Positions 1-6,706 of a stretch of DNA of 14,694 nucleotides are shown piece after piece. Position 1 is the stretch's first letter. The number at the start of each line of letters is the position of its first letter. This stretch comes from JAWWBN01 sp033720955. GTDB lineage: Bacteria; Acidobacteriota; Thermoanaerobaculia; Multivoradales; JAHEKO01. The stretch covers positions 1-14,694 of the forward strand of contig JAWWBN010000081.1 in NCBI GenBank assembly GCA_033720955.1. Direction: 5' to 3'. Under the pieces are notes generated by a model. The model had not been told where the DNA came from and searched no databases. It saw nothing but the letters and a program-made list of their open reading frames with translations. The position numbers were made by a program, and so were the translations under genes.

Positions 1-732
1 CACGGCGCTGCCCGACAGCGACCCCAGAAGGCCGCTCGAGAAGACCGCAACCTTGGCCGGTCCGCCCGTGGTGCCGCCGAAGAGCCGGCGGCCGGCGCCG
101 ACGATGAAGCCGGTGGCGCCGGTGGCCTCGAGCAGAGCGCCGAAGACCACGAACAGGAAGACGTAGCTGAACATCACCTTCAGGGCGACGCCGAAGACCC
201 CCTGGCTGTGGAGGAAGGCCTGGCTGACGATGCGCTCCAGGTCGTAGCCCCGGTGGGGGAGCAGGAGGTCGGGCAGGAAGGCCCCCAGCCGCGCGTAGGC
301 GAGGAAGATCAGGGCCAGGATCGGCAGCGCCAGGCCGATGGTGCGCCGGGTGGCCTCGAGCACCAGGAGCAGCCCCGCCAGCCCCACCACGACGTCCAGC
401 GAGGTCTCGACGCCGGCCCGGTTGCCCAGCGACTGCCCGCCGGCCCAGAGGCTCGAAGTCCACGGCTCGGTCTGGACCACCACGTAGGCGCAGACCGCCA
501 CCGAGGCCGCCGCCAGCAGCAGGTCACCCACCAGGGCGGCCCCCTCCCGCTTCTTCTTCTTCAGAAAGCCGAGGGCCAGGCCGAGGGCGGCGAAGACGGC
601 GAGCTGCGACTGCGGCGACAGCCGCGGGTAGTTGACCTCGACGAGTGTGAAGAGCGGCAGCGCCACGGCGAGGACGGCCACCAGGCCGCGGCGGACCCGG
701 GCGAGCGGAGAGGGTCGAGCGTCCTGTTTCAT
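1..732 (-). CDS. TRAP transporter permease, fused 4TM/12TM (DctQM-type), partial
   Basis: This is the membrane subunit of a TAXI-class TRAP transporter, which uses an ion gradient to import a solute handed over by the binding protein encoded just upstream. Reading from the ATG at 730-732, 244 codons are open to the window edge, so the C-terminal part is missing (the family is usually about 600-650 residues). The first ~100 residues hold hydrophobic segments (about 16-34, 43-57, 66-86), matching the small Q-type domain. They are followed by the family-typical EATRR (126-130), a hydrophobic stretch (132-148), VFLFVVFGALLEATG (191-205), GGPAKVAV (223-230) and LSGSAV (239-244), where the DctM-like domain begins. 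No Shine-Dalgarno sequence is visible before the ATG. The gene lies 52 nt downstream of the binding-protein gene on the same strand, so the two form an operon. Family assignment is secure; the substrate cannot be told. Confidence 0.9.
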   Translation of the reverse strand, partial: MKQDARPSPLARVRRGLVAVLAVALPLFTLVEVNYPRLSPQSQLAVFAALGLALGFLKKKKREGAALVGDLLLAAASVAVCAYVVVQTEPWTSSLWAGGQSLGNRAGVETSLDVVVGLAGLLLVLEATRRTIGLALPILALIFLAYARLGAFLPDLLLPHRGYDLERIVSQAFLHSQGVFGVALKVMFSYVFLFVVFGALLEATGATGFIVGAGRRLFGGTTGGPAKVAVFSSGLLGSLSGSAV

Positions 733-743
733 CCCGGGTGGGG

Positions 744-762
744 CGGGGCGGGCCGCGCCCCG
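744..762 (-). promoter_or_regulatory. Intercistronic GC hairpin between binding protein and permease genes
   Basis: Positions 744-750 and 756-762 are perfectly complementary (7 bp, all G/C) with a 5-nt loop. They sit in the 52-nt spacer between the binding-protein stop codon and the permease start. There is no T-tract, so this is not a classic terminator. Such intercistronic hairpins can protect the upstream mRNA or attenuate readthrough, raising binding protein over permease. That role is inference, and in DNA this GC-rich short inverted repeats arise by chance. Confidence 0.3.
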
Positions 763-784
763 GCCGGTGGCGGGCCCGGCGACG

Positions 785-1786
785 CTACGGCGACGCCTCC
801 GCCTCCGGCCAGATGCCGATCTCGCGGTAGAAGCGGACCGCGCCGGGGTGGAACTCGGTGCCCGTGTCCCGCACCGCCACCCGCGGGTTGATCGCTCGCC
901 CCGCCGGGTGCTTCTCCGCCACCCGCTCGCGGTTCTCCCAGAGGGTCCGGGTCACCTGGTAGACCAGCTCCTCGCTGACGCCGGCGCCGGTGATCAGGTG
1001 CATCGAGCCCACGTTGAGGGCGGCGATCTCGGTCTTCTGGCCGCGGTACGTGCCGGCGGGGATCACCGCCCGGTCGAAGAAGGGGTAGCGCTCCACCAGA
1101 CTCGTCATCGCCCTCTCTTCGTAGGGCACGAAGCGGATCTCCTGCGACGCGGTGGCCTGGGTGATCGACGCCGTGGGCACCGCGCCGCCGAGGAAGGCGG
1201 CCGCCACCGAGCCGTCGGCCAGCAGGTCCACGGCGCCGCTCTGGGTGGCGTTGACCACCTCGAAATCGCCGTACCCCAGACCGTGGGCCTCGAGAATGGG
1301 GCCCACGAAATACTCGAAGCCGGCGCCCGCCGGGCCGATGCAGATCCGTCGGCCCCGCATGTCCGCCAGGGTGGAGACCGGCGAGCTCGCCGGCGTGAGG
1401 AAGAGGGCCACGTTGGGCGCCAGGGTCATCACGGTCCGGATCGCGTGCGGCCGCCCCGCCTCTCCTTCGCCGCGGACGAAGAAGTAGCTGATGGCGGCGT
1501 TGGCCAGGGCGAAGTCGAGCTCGCCGCGGTCCAGCCGGCGGATGTTCTCCTGAGTTCCCTTCGTCGCCTCGGCGGTCACCTGCCATCCCGGCTGGCCGTA
1601 CTGGTCGAGAACCTCCGCCAGGGCGCCTCCCACCACGAAGAAGGCGCCCCCCGGCGGCGCGGTGCCGATGCTCAGAAACCGCCGCCGGCCCTCGCCCGCG
1701 TTCCCGTCCGACCCCTCCGGGCCGCCGCCGCAGCCGGCGAAGAGGAGCAGGGCGAGGCCGAGGGCGGTGGTGGCGCGTTGGATCAT
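785..1786 (-). CDS. TAXI family TRAP transporter solute-binding lipoprotein
   Basis: This is the extracytoplasmic substrate receptor of the TRAP transporter whose permease is encoded directly downstream. The 333-residue length is typical of TAXI proteins. It begins with a short signal sequence whose hydrophobic core ends in FAGC, with Cys19 as the likely lipidated residue, followed by a Gly-rich tether (20-35). The mature protein opens with the TAXI hallmark SIGTAPPGGAFFVVGGALAE (39-58). It continues with a GTQENIRRLDRGELDFAL block (77-94) and ends with the family-typical FHPGAVRFYREIGIW (312-326). The ATG at 1784-1786 follows a TAGAGT box with a 6-nt gap and has no Shine-Dalgarno sequence. 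TAXI proteins have been linked to glutamate- or dicarboxylate-like ligands, but no ligand can be assigned from sequence alone. Confidence 0.93.
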   Translation of the reverse strand: MIQRATTALGLALLLFAGCGGGPEGSDGNAGEGRRRFLSIGTAPPGGAFFVVGGALAEVLDQYGQPGWQVTAEATKGTQENIRRLDRGELDFALANAAISYFFVRGEGEAGRPHAIRTVMTLAPNVALFLTPASSPVSTLADMRGRRICIGPAGAGFEYFVGPILEAHGLGYGDFEVVNATQSGAVDLLADGSVAAAFLGGAVPTASITQATASQEIRFVPYEERAMTSLVERYPFFDRAVIPAGTYRGQKTEIAALNVGSMHLITGAGVSEELVYQVTRTLWENRERVAEKHPAGRAINPRVAVRDTGTEFHPGAVRFYREIGIWPEAEASP

Positions 1787-1792
1787 GCGCGG

Positions 1793-1801
1793 ACTCTAGC
1801 A
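1793..1801 (-). promoter_or_regulatory. Extended -10 promoter, probable leaderless start of TRAP operon
   Basis: On the minus strand the sequence reads TGCTAGAGT, an extended -10 element (TGN followed by TANNNT). It lies exactly 6 nt before the ATG of the binding-protein gene, and there is no Shine-Dalgarno sequence. This spacing would put the transcription start at or next to the A of the ATG, the classic leaderless arrangement. No -35 hexamer is evident 17 nt upstream. The box lies in the 65-nt divergent spacer shared with the HAD phosphatase gene. Confidence 0.45.
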
Positions 1802-1834
1802 GGCCGCACGGCCGCCGCAGACGGGCGGACGCGG

Positions 1835-1840
1835 TACTCT
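1835..1840 (+). promoter_or_regulatory. Candidate -10 box upstream of HAD phosphatase gene
   Basis: TACTCT ends 11 nt before the ATG at 1852. There is no Shine-Dalgarno sequence between them and no recognisable -35. If used, it would give an mRNA leader of only about 4-6 nt. It faces the minus-strand box at 1793-1801, so the 65-nt divergent spacer could hold both promoters. Confidence 0.3.
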
Positions 1841-1851
1841 CGATCTCCGCC

Positions 1852-2463
1852 ATGGCGCGCATCTTCGTGGACCTGGACGACGTCCTGGCCCAGACCGGCC
1901 GGATGTTCCTCGCCGTGCTCGAGGAGGAGTTCGGTCGCCGGGTGGAGCTCGAAGAGATGCGCTCCTACCACCTGGGGGAGTCGCTGGGGCTGGACGACAC
2001 CGGGCTGGGCGAGTTCCTCGCCGCCACCCACCGGCCGGAGCGGCTGCTGTCCATCGAGCCCATGCCCGGCGCCGCCGACGCCCTCGCAGCCTGGATCGCC
2101 GCGGGCCACGAGGTCGTCGTGGTCACCGGGCGGCCGCCCGGGGCCCTGGCCAGCACCCGCGGTTGGCTCGCGCGCTGGCGGATCCCCCACACGGAGCTCC
2201 ACCTGCTGGACAAGTACTCCGACTTCTACGACGGCGCCCACGGCACGCCGGAGGGGGTGTGGTCGCTGGACGACCTCGCCCGCCAGGGTTTCGTCTTCGC
2301 CGTGGAGGACTTCCCCGGCACGGCGCGCCACCTGGCCGAGGAGCTGGCGGTGCCGGTGGCTCTCTTCGACCGGCCGTGGAACCGCGGCGTGCGCGAGGAC
2401 GCCCGGCTGGCCCGCTGCCGCTCCTGGGCCGAGGTGCGGCGGCGGTTCGCGGCGCTGCCGTAG
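1852..2463 (+). CDS. HAD-superfamily phosphatase, 5'(3')-deoxyribonucleotidase-like
   Basis: This is a 203-residue soluble HAD hydrolase, probably a nucleotidase or other small phosphatase. HAD motif I is FVDLDDVLA (5-13), with Asp7 as the likely nucleophile and Asp9 as the acid/base residue. Motif II is VVVVTGRPPG (88-97, Thr92), a candidate motif III lysine is Lys121, and motif IV is FAVEDFP (149-155), with Glu152/Asp153 as the Mg2+ ligands. LFDRPWNRG (171-179) is typical of the NT5C-like/COG5663 branch. The region between motifs I and II acts as a small alpha-helical cap. The start at 1852 places motif I right at the N-terminus, as usual. It precedes the ABC exporter by 30 nt and may be only loosely linked to it. 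The substrate is unknown, and the nucleotidase label comes from family resemblance. Confidence 0.82.
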   Translation: MARIFVDLDDVLAQTGRMFLAVLEEEFGRRVELEEMRSYHLGESLGLDDTGLGEFLAATHRPERLLSIEPMPGAADALAAWIAAGHEVVVVTGRPPGALASTRGWLARWRIPHTELHLLDKYSDFYDGAHGTPEGVWSLDDLARQGFVFAVEDFPGTARHLAEELAVPVALFDRPWNRGVREDARLARCRSWAEVRRRFAALP

Positions 2464-2473
2464 ACCTCTCGGA

Positions 2474-2482
2474 TGCTAACTT
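2474..2482 (+). promoter_or_regulatory. Candidate extended -10 promoter for ABC exporter-exchanger operon
   Basis: TGCTAACTT (TGN plus TAACTT) lies in the 30-nt spacer after the HAD gene, and its end is 11 nt before the ATG at 2494. It is the most AT-rich patch of the neighbourhood. No -35 or Shine-Dalgarno sequence is seen. The TGC-TANNNT form is the same as the minus-strand box at 1793-1801. Confidence 0.33.
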
Positions 2483-2493
2483 AGCCGCTTCGC

Positions 2494-4311
2494 ATGACCG
2501 CCGCCGCCGACCCCCAGAAGCCCAAGAAGAAGGTCTCGCTCTCCGTCGTCTGGCGGGAGTCGAAGGAGATCATCTGGAGCCGGCGGCGCCGGCTCGTGCT
2601 GGGCTTCGTCCTGCTCGTGATCAGCCGGCTCGCCGGCCTGGTGCTGCCAGCCACCACCAAGGTGCTGATCGACGAGGTCATCGGCAAGAACCGCCCCGAG
2701 CTCCTGCTGTGGATCGCCGTCGCGGCGGGCGGCGCCGCCGCGGTGCAGTCCGTCACCTCGTTCAGCCTCTCCATCGTCCTCGGCGCCGCCGCCCAGCGGG
2801 CGATCAACGACCTCAGGATCCGGATCCACCGGCACGTCATGCGCCTGCCGGTGCGCTTCTTCGAGGAGCGCAAGAGCGGTGAGCTGATCTCGCGCATCCT
2901 CTCGGACGCCGAGGGGGTGCGCAACCTGGTGGGCACCGGCTTCGTCCAGCTCGTGGGCGGCCTCATGACCTCCAGCTTCGCCCTGGCCATCATGTTCTGG
3001 CTCAACTGGCGGCTCACCCTGGTGACCGTGATCCTGCTTCTCGCCTTCGGCGCCGTGATGGCGTTCGGCTTCCTGCGCCTGCGGCCGATCTTCCGCGAGC
3101 GCAATCAGCTCAACGCCGAGCTCACCGGCAGGCTCAACGAGGCCCTCGGCGGGGTGCGTGTCGTGAAGGCCTACACCGCCGAGAAGCGGGAGGAGCGCAT
3201 CTTCGCCAGCAAGGCGCACAAGCTCCTCCGGCTGGTCATCAAGTCGGTGATCGGGGTCTCGGCGATCACCAGCCTCTCGACCTTGATCTTCGGGCTGGTG
3301 GGGGTGGCGATGAGCATCCTCGGAGCGCGCGAGGTCCTGGCGGGCCGGATGTCGATCGGCGACATCTTCATGTTCGTGGTCTTCACCGGAATGATGGTGA
3401 CGCCGCTGATCCAGATGAGCGCCATCGGCACCCAGATCACCGAGGCCTTCGCCGGTCTCGACCGGGTGCGCGAGATCCTCGAGGAGAAGACTGAGGATGC
3501 GGCGGACCGGGACCGCGCCCCGGTGGAGCGCATCCAGGGACGGATCGAGCTGCGCGACGTCACCTTCTCCTACAAGCCCGGGGTCCCGGTTCTCCAGGGG
3601 GTGAGCTTCGTCTCCGAGCCCGGCACGACCACCGCGCTGGTGGGGCACAGCGGCGCCGGCAAGTCCACGGTCATCGGTCTCGTCATGGGCTTTCGCCGCC
3701 CCGACTCCGGAGTCGTCCTGGTGGACGGGCGCGACCTCACCGGGCTGCGGCTGCGGGATTACCGCCGCCAGCTCGCGGTGGTCCTCCAGGACGATTTCCT
3801 GTTTGACGGCACCGTGGCCGAGAACATCTCCTACAGCCGCCCAGGGGCCACGCGGGAAGAGCTCGAAGAGGCGGGGCGTCTGGCGCGCTGCGACGAGTTC
3901 GTGCTGGGCTTCCCCGACGGCTACGACACGGTGATCGGCGAGCGCGGCATCAAGCTCTCCGGCGGTCAGCGCCAGCGGCTGACGATCGCCCGCGCCATCC
4001 TGGCGGACCCGCGGCTGCTCATCCTGGACGAGGCCACCTCGAGCCTGGACAGCGAGAACGAGCTGTTGATCCAGCAGGGCATCCGCGCGCTCAAGCGCGG
4101 CCGCACCACCTTCGTGATCGCCCACCGCCTCTCGACCATCCGCAACGCCGACCAGATCCTGGTGATGCGCCAGGGACGGATCGTCGAGCAGGGCCGGCAT
4201 CGCCAGCTCCTGGCCCTGGACGGCGAGTACGCCGACCTCTACAAGAAGCAGTACCGGTTCGAGCGCGACCTCTTCGTGAACCCCGGCGAAGAGCTCCGGC
4301 CCGCCGGCTAG
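2494..4311 (+). CDS. ABC-B type exporter, permease fused to ATPase (MsbA/lipid-exporter-like)
   Basis: This is a 605-residue half-transporter expected to work as a homodimer in the inner membrane, exporting lipid-like or hydrophobic substrates. The N-terminal ~330 residues are the six-helix ABC membrane domain, with hydrophobic segments near 35-57, 68-97, 150-170, 173-194, 250-277 and 288-308. They include the coupling region RFFEERKSGELISRI (121-135). The ATPase domain is intact: Walker A GHSGAGKST (384-392), Q-loop Gln432 in LQDDFLF, signature LSGGQRQR (488-495), Walker B LLILDEATSS (508-517, catalytic Glu513) and switch His544 in IAHRLSTI. The N-terminus is basic and Lys-rich. Its stop codon overlaps the Shine-Dalgarno of the following exchanger gene. 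MsbA (lipid A flipping) is the closest described function, but multidrug export or another lipid substrate is equally possible, so no symbol is given. Confidence 0.92.
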   Translation: MTAAADPQKPKKKVSLSVVWRESKEIIWSRRRRLVLGFVLLVISRLAGLVLPATTKVLIDEVIGKNRPELLLWIAVAAGGAAAVQSVTSFSLSIVLGAAAQRAINDLRIRIHRHVMRLPVRFFEERKSGELISRILSDAEGVRNLVGTGFVQLVGGLMTSSFALAIMFWLNWRLTLVTVILLLAFGAVMAFGFLRLRPIFRERNQLNAELTGRLNEALGGVRVVKAYTAEKREERIFASKAHKLLRLVIKSVIGVSAITSLSTLIFGLVGVAMSILGAREVLAGRMSIGDIFMFVVFTGMMVTPLIQMSAIGTQITEAFAGLDRVREILEEKTEDAADRDRAPVERIQGRIELRDVTFSYKPGVPVLQGVSFVSEPGTTTALVGHSGAGKSTVIGLVMGFRRPDSGVVLVDGRDLTGLRLRDYRRQLAVVLQDDFLFDGTVAENISYSRPGATREELEEAGRLARCDEFVLGFPDGYDTVIGERGIKLSGGQRQRLTIARAILADPRLLILDEATSSLDSENELLIQQGIRALKRGRTTFVIAHRLSTIRNADQILVMRQGRIVEQGRHRQLLALDGEYADLYKKQYRFERDLFVNPGEELRPAG

Positions 4312-4319
4312 GAGCGCCC

Positions 4320-5255
4320 GTGGATCTGCTCTACGTCGCCCTCGGCATCGCGCTGCTCTACGGCGGCGGCGAGGCGCTGGTGCGCGGCTCCGTGTCGCTG
4401 GCGCGCAGCTCCGGGCTCTCGCCGCTGGTGGTGGGGCTCACGGTGGTCTCCTTCGGCACCTCCAGCCCGGAGCTCGCCTCCACCCTGGCGGCGGCGCTGC
4501 GGGGCTCGCCGGAGGTCGCCTTCGGCAACGTCGTCGGCTCGAACCTGGCCAACATCGGGCTGATCCTCGGCCTCACCGGCCTGATCTGGCCGATGTCCAC
4601 CACCGCCACCTTCATCCGCCGCGAGATGCCTTTCCTGCTGCTGGCCAGCGGCTCTCTCTTCTGGCTGGTGGTGGACGACCGGGTCAGCCGGGTCGAGGGC
4701 GCCGCCCTCCTGGTCCTGCTGATCCTCTTCCTGGTCTACCTCTTCCGCCGCGAGGCGAACGGCTCGGGCGACGCCGCCGGAGAGGTCGCGACGGCCGAGT
4801 ACCGGCCCCAGCCGATCGCCCGCAGCGTGCTGCTGGTCGTCCTCGGGGTGGCCCTGCTCACCCTGGGGGGCAACGCCCTGGTCACCGGCGCCGTGGGCAT
4901 CGCCCGCGCGGTGGGCGTCAGCGAGCGGGTCATCGGCCTCACCGTGGTCGCCCTGGGCACCAGCCTGCCGGAGCTCGCCTCCAGCCTGGTCGCGGCGCGC
5001 GAGCGCCACGGCGACCTGGTCCTGGGCAACCTCATCGGCTCGAACATCTTCAACGTCCTCTGCATCCTCGGCGCGACCGCCCTGATCCACCCGGTCCAGG
5101 TGGCCTCGCACGAGGTGTGGGTCGACCTGGTGGTGATGCTGGCGATGAGCGCGCTGGTGTGGCCGTTCCTGGCCACGAGGCTCGAGCTGCAGAGATGGGA
5201 GGGCGCGATGCTGCTCTCCGGCTACGGGCTCTACCTCCTCTTCCTCTTCAGCTAG
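4320..5255 (+). CDS. CaCA family Na+/Ca2+-type exchanger (YrbG-like)
   Basis: This is a 311-residue inner-membrane cation antiporter with the two inverted alpha-repeats that form the ion pathway. Repeat 1 has GTSSPEL (46-52) and GNVVGSNLANIG (69-80). Repeat 2 has GTSLPEL (213-219) and GNLIGSNIFN (236-245). The acidic residues Glu51 and Glu218 are the expected cation ligands. About ten hydrophobic segments are visible, with a short charged cytoplasmic loop near 143-165. The start is GTG at 4320, preceded by GGAG at 4311-4314. That Shine-Dalgarno runs out of the TAG stop of the ABC exporter gene, so translation is likely coupled. Calcium/sodium exchange is the usual role in the family, but the ion was not tested here and potassium or proton coupling is possible. 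Confidence 0.93.
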   Translation: MDLLYVALGIALLYGGGEALVRGSVSLARSSGLSPLVVGLTVVSFGTSSPELASTLAAALRGSPEVAFGNVVGSNLANIGLILGLTGLIWPMSTTATFIRREMPFLLLASGSLFWLVVDDRVSRVEGAALLVLLILFLVYLFRREANGSGDAAGEVATAEYRPQPIARSVLLVVLGVALLTLGGNALVTGAVGIARAVGVSERVIGLTVVALGTSLPELASSLVAARERHGDLVLGNLIGSNIFNVLCILGATALIHPVQVASHEVWVDLVVMLAMSALVWPFLATRLELQRWEGAMLLSGYGLYLLFLFS

Positions 5256-5306
5256 ATCGCCTCGCACCGCCGGCTCCCGGACCGCGCAGGAGGGCCCGTC
5301 GGCCGT

Positions 5307-5312
5307 TACAGT
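5307..5312 (+). promoter_or_regulatory. Candidate -10 box for the ccm operon
   Basis: TACAGT lies 9 nt before the ATG of ccmA, in the 66-nt spacer after the exchanger gene. A weak GGAG (5315-5318) sits only 3 nt from the ATG, too close for normal use. There is no clear -35 and no convincing terminator for the upstream operon in this spacer, so readthrough from the exchanger gene is also possible. Confidence 0.28.
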
Positions 5313-5321
5313 ACGGAGCCC

Positions 5322-6026
5322 ATGGAGAGTCCCGAGAGCGCTTCCGAAGTCGTGGCGGCGAAGGCCCTGGGCAAGCGGTTCGGCCGCCGCTGGGCGCTGG
5401 CCCACGTCGACCTGGTCGTGCGGCCCGGCGAGGCGGTGCTGCTGGCCGGCGCCAACGGCTCGGGAAAGACCACCCTGCTGCGTCTGATCGCCGGCCTGGG
5501 GCAGCCCACCACCGGCAGCCTGCGAATCTTCGGCCGCGACCCGGGCGAGGAGCGGCTGGGCTGCCGCCGGCGTCTCTCCCTGGTCTCGCACGAGAACTAC
5601 CTCTACCCGCCGCTGACGGCGCTGGAGACCCTGCGTCTCTGGGCGCGGCTCGCGGGGCTCGCCCTGGGCGACGAAGAGCTGGTCCGCCTCCTGGCCGAGG
5701 TCGAGCTCGCCGATCGGCGGGACCACCGGGTGGGAGGCTTCTCGGCCGGCATGCGCAAGCGTCTGACCCTGCTGCGCACCCGCCTGGAGGAGCCCGGCCT
5801 GATCCTCCTGGACGAGCCCCTGTCGGCCCTCGACGCCGCCGGCCGCACCCTGGTCGAGCGGTGGATCGGCGGCTTCGTCGCGGCGGGGCGGACGGTGATC
5901 ATGGCCTCGCACGCAGTGGAGCGGATGAGCCGCGTCGCGCACCGCGGTGTCCTGCTCGACCGCGGCCAGGTGGCCTGGTCCGGGCCCGCCGGCGAGATTC
6001 CCGGCCGGCTGGAGGGCCACAGGTGA
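5322..6026 (+). CDS. ccmA: Heme exporter ATP-binding protein CcmA
   Basis: This is the cytoplasmic ATPase of the CcmABCD complex, which powers release of heme-loaded CcmE during system I cytochrome c maturation. At 234 residues it is one ABC domain with no membrane segment. Walker A is GANGSGKTT (43-51). The Q-loop position is occupied by His90 in SHENYLYPPLTALE (89-102), as in known CcmA proteins. The signature is FSAGMRKRL (140-148), a variant of LSGGQ. Walker B is LILLDEP (160-166) and the switch residue is His197. It is first in a seven-gene run of ccm genes. Its TGA stop overlaps the GTG start of ccmB by 4 nt, which fixes the operon. The assignment rests on the motif variants plus ccmB following, and is very secure. 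Confidence 0.96.
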   Translation: MESPESASEVVAAKALGKRFGRRWALAHVDLVVRPGEAVLLAGANGSGKTTLLRLIAGLGQPTTGSLRIFGRDPGEERLGCRRRLSLVSHENYLYPPLTALETLRLWARLAGLALGDEELVRLLAEVELADRRDHRVGGFSAGMRKRLTLLRTRLEEPGLILLDEPLSALDAAGRTLVERWIGGFVAAGRTVIMASHAVERMSRVAHRGVLLDRGQVAWSGPAGEIPGRLEGHR

Positions 6027-6706
6027 CCTTCCTGCGTCAGGCGCTGGCCATTCTGCGCAAGGACCTGCTCATCGAGTGGCGCGGCCGCTCGCGGCTCTTC
6101 TCGGTGCTTCTCTTCGGCGTCGTCACCCTGCTTCTCTTCTCCTTCGCCGTCGGCCCCGACGGCGGCGCCCTGGAGGAGAACGCGAGCGGCTTTCTGGTGC
6201 TGGCGCTCCTGCTGAGCTCCACCCTGGCGCTGTCGGAGAGCTTCCGCCTGGAGCAGGAGCAGCGGGCGATCGAAGGGCTGCTGCTGGTGCCTGTGGACCC
6301 GGTGGCGCTCTACTACGGCAAGGTCACCGGCAACACCCTCTTCCTGTTTCTCCTGGGCCCGCTGCTGATGCCGATCGCGCTCGGCCTGTACGGCGTTCCC
6401 GCCGGCCCCGAGACGCTGCTCCGGCTGCTGGGAGTCTGGGGCCTCGCGGCGGCGGGGCTGTCGGCCCCCGGGAGCCTCTACGCGGCGATGACCAGCCGCC
6501 TCCAGAGCCGCGACGTGCTGCTGCCGATCCTCCTCTTCCCGCTGCTGGTCCCGGTCCTCGTGGCGGCGGTCAAGGCGATCGACCTCCTGCTCAGCGGCGA
6601 CCCCATGGGCCAGCTCCGCGACTGGCTCCTCCTGCTGGTGGCCTTCGACTTGATCTACTGGGCGCTGTGCGGCATCCTCTTCCCTCAGGCGGTGGAGGAG
6701 AGATGA
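6023..6706 (+). CDS. ccmB: Heme exporter permease CcmB
   Basis: This is the membrane partner of CcmA in the CcmABCD complex. I place the start at the GTG at 6023, which overlaps the ccmA stop as GTGA. It is preceded by GGAGGG at 6011-6016 with a 6-nt spacer, so this start is well supported even though the frame stays open far upstream. The resulting 227-residue protein matches the usual CcmB length. It has six hydrophobic segments (about 25-43, 56-70, 104-124, 132-157, 165-182, 200-222). Family hallmarks include FRLEQEQRAIEGLLLVPVD (75-93), with the conserved acidic/basic pattern before the third helix, and LLPILLFPLLVPVLVAAVKA (166-185). The TGA stop overlaps the ccmC ATG as ATGA. Confidence 0.95.
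   Translation: MTFLRQALAILRKDLLIEWRGRSRLFSVLLFGVVTLLLFSFAVGPDGGALEENASGFLVLALLLSSTLALSESFRLEQEQRAIEGLLLVPVDPVALYYGKVTGNTLFLFLLGPLLMPIALGLYGVPAGPETLLRLLGVWGLAAAGLSAPGSLYAAMTSRLQSRDVLLPILLFPLLVPVLVAAVKAIDLLLSGDPMGQLRDWLLLLVAFDLIYWALCGILFPQAVEER

Noticed and set aside
1..732. Left-edge permease as a possible pseudogene
   Set aside because: The frame is open through 244 codons with conserved motifs in order. It is cut only by the window edge.
632..2479. 615-codon plus-strand frame across the TRAP binding protein and HAD gene
   Set aside because: It runs antisense through a clear TAXI binding protein and out of frame through the HAD motifs, and has no coherent protein features.
2476..4200. 574-codon open frame on the minus strand opposite the ABC exporter
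   Set aside because: The plus strand contains all ABC motifs in the right order. The antisense product is low-complexity, rich in His, Asp, Glu and Gly.
4308..6020. 570-codon open frame on the minus strand opposite the exchanger and ccmA
   Set aside because: It spans two well-defined plus-strand genes and their spacer and is biased in composition. This is typical of antisense frames in DNA with few A/T-rich stop codons.
5117..6022. Upstream extension of ccmB to an ATG at 5117
   Set aside because: It would overlap all of ccmA with Arg/Pro-rich sequence. The GTG at 6023 has GGAGGG at proper spacing and gives the family length.
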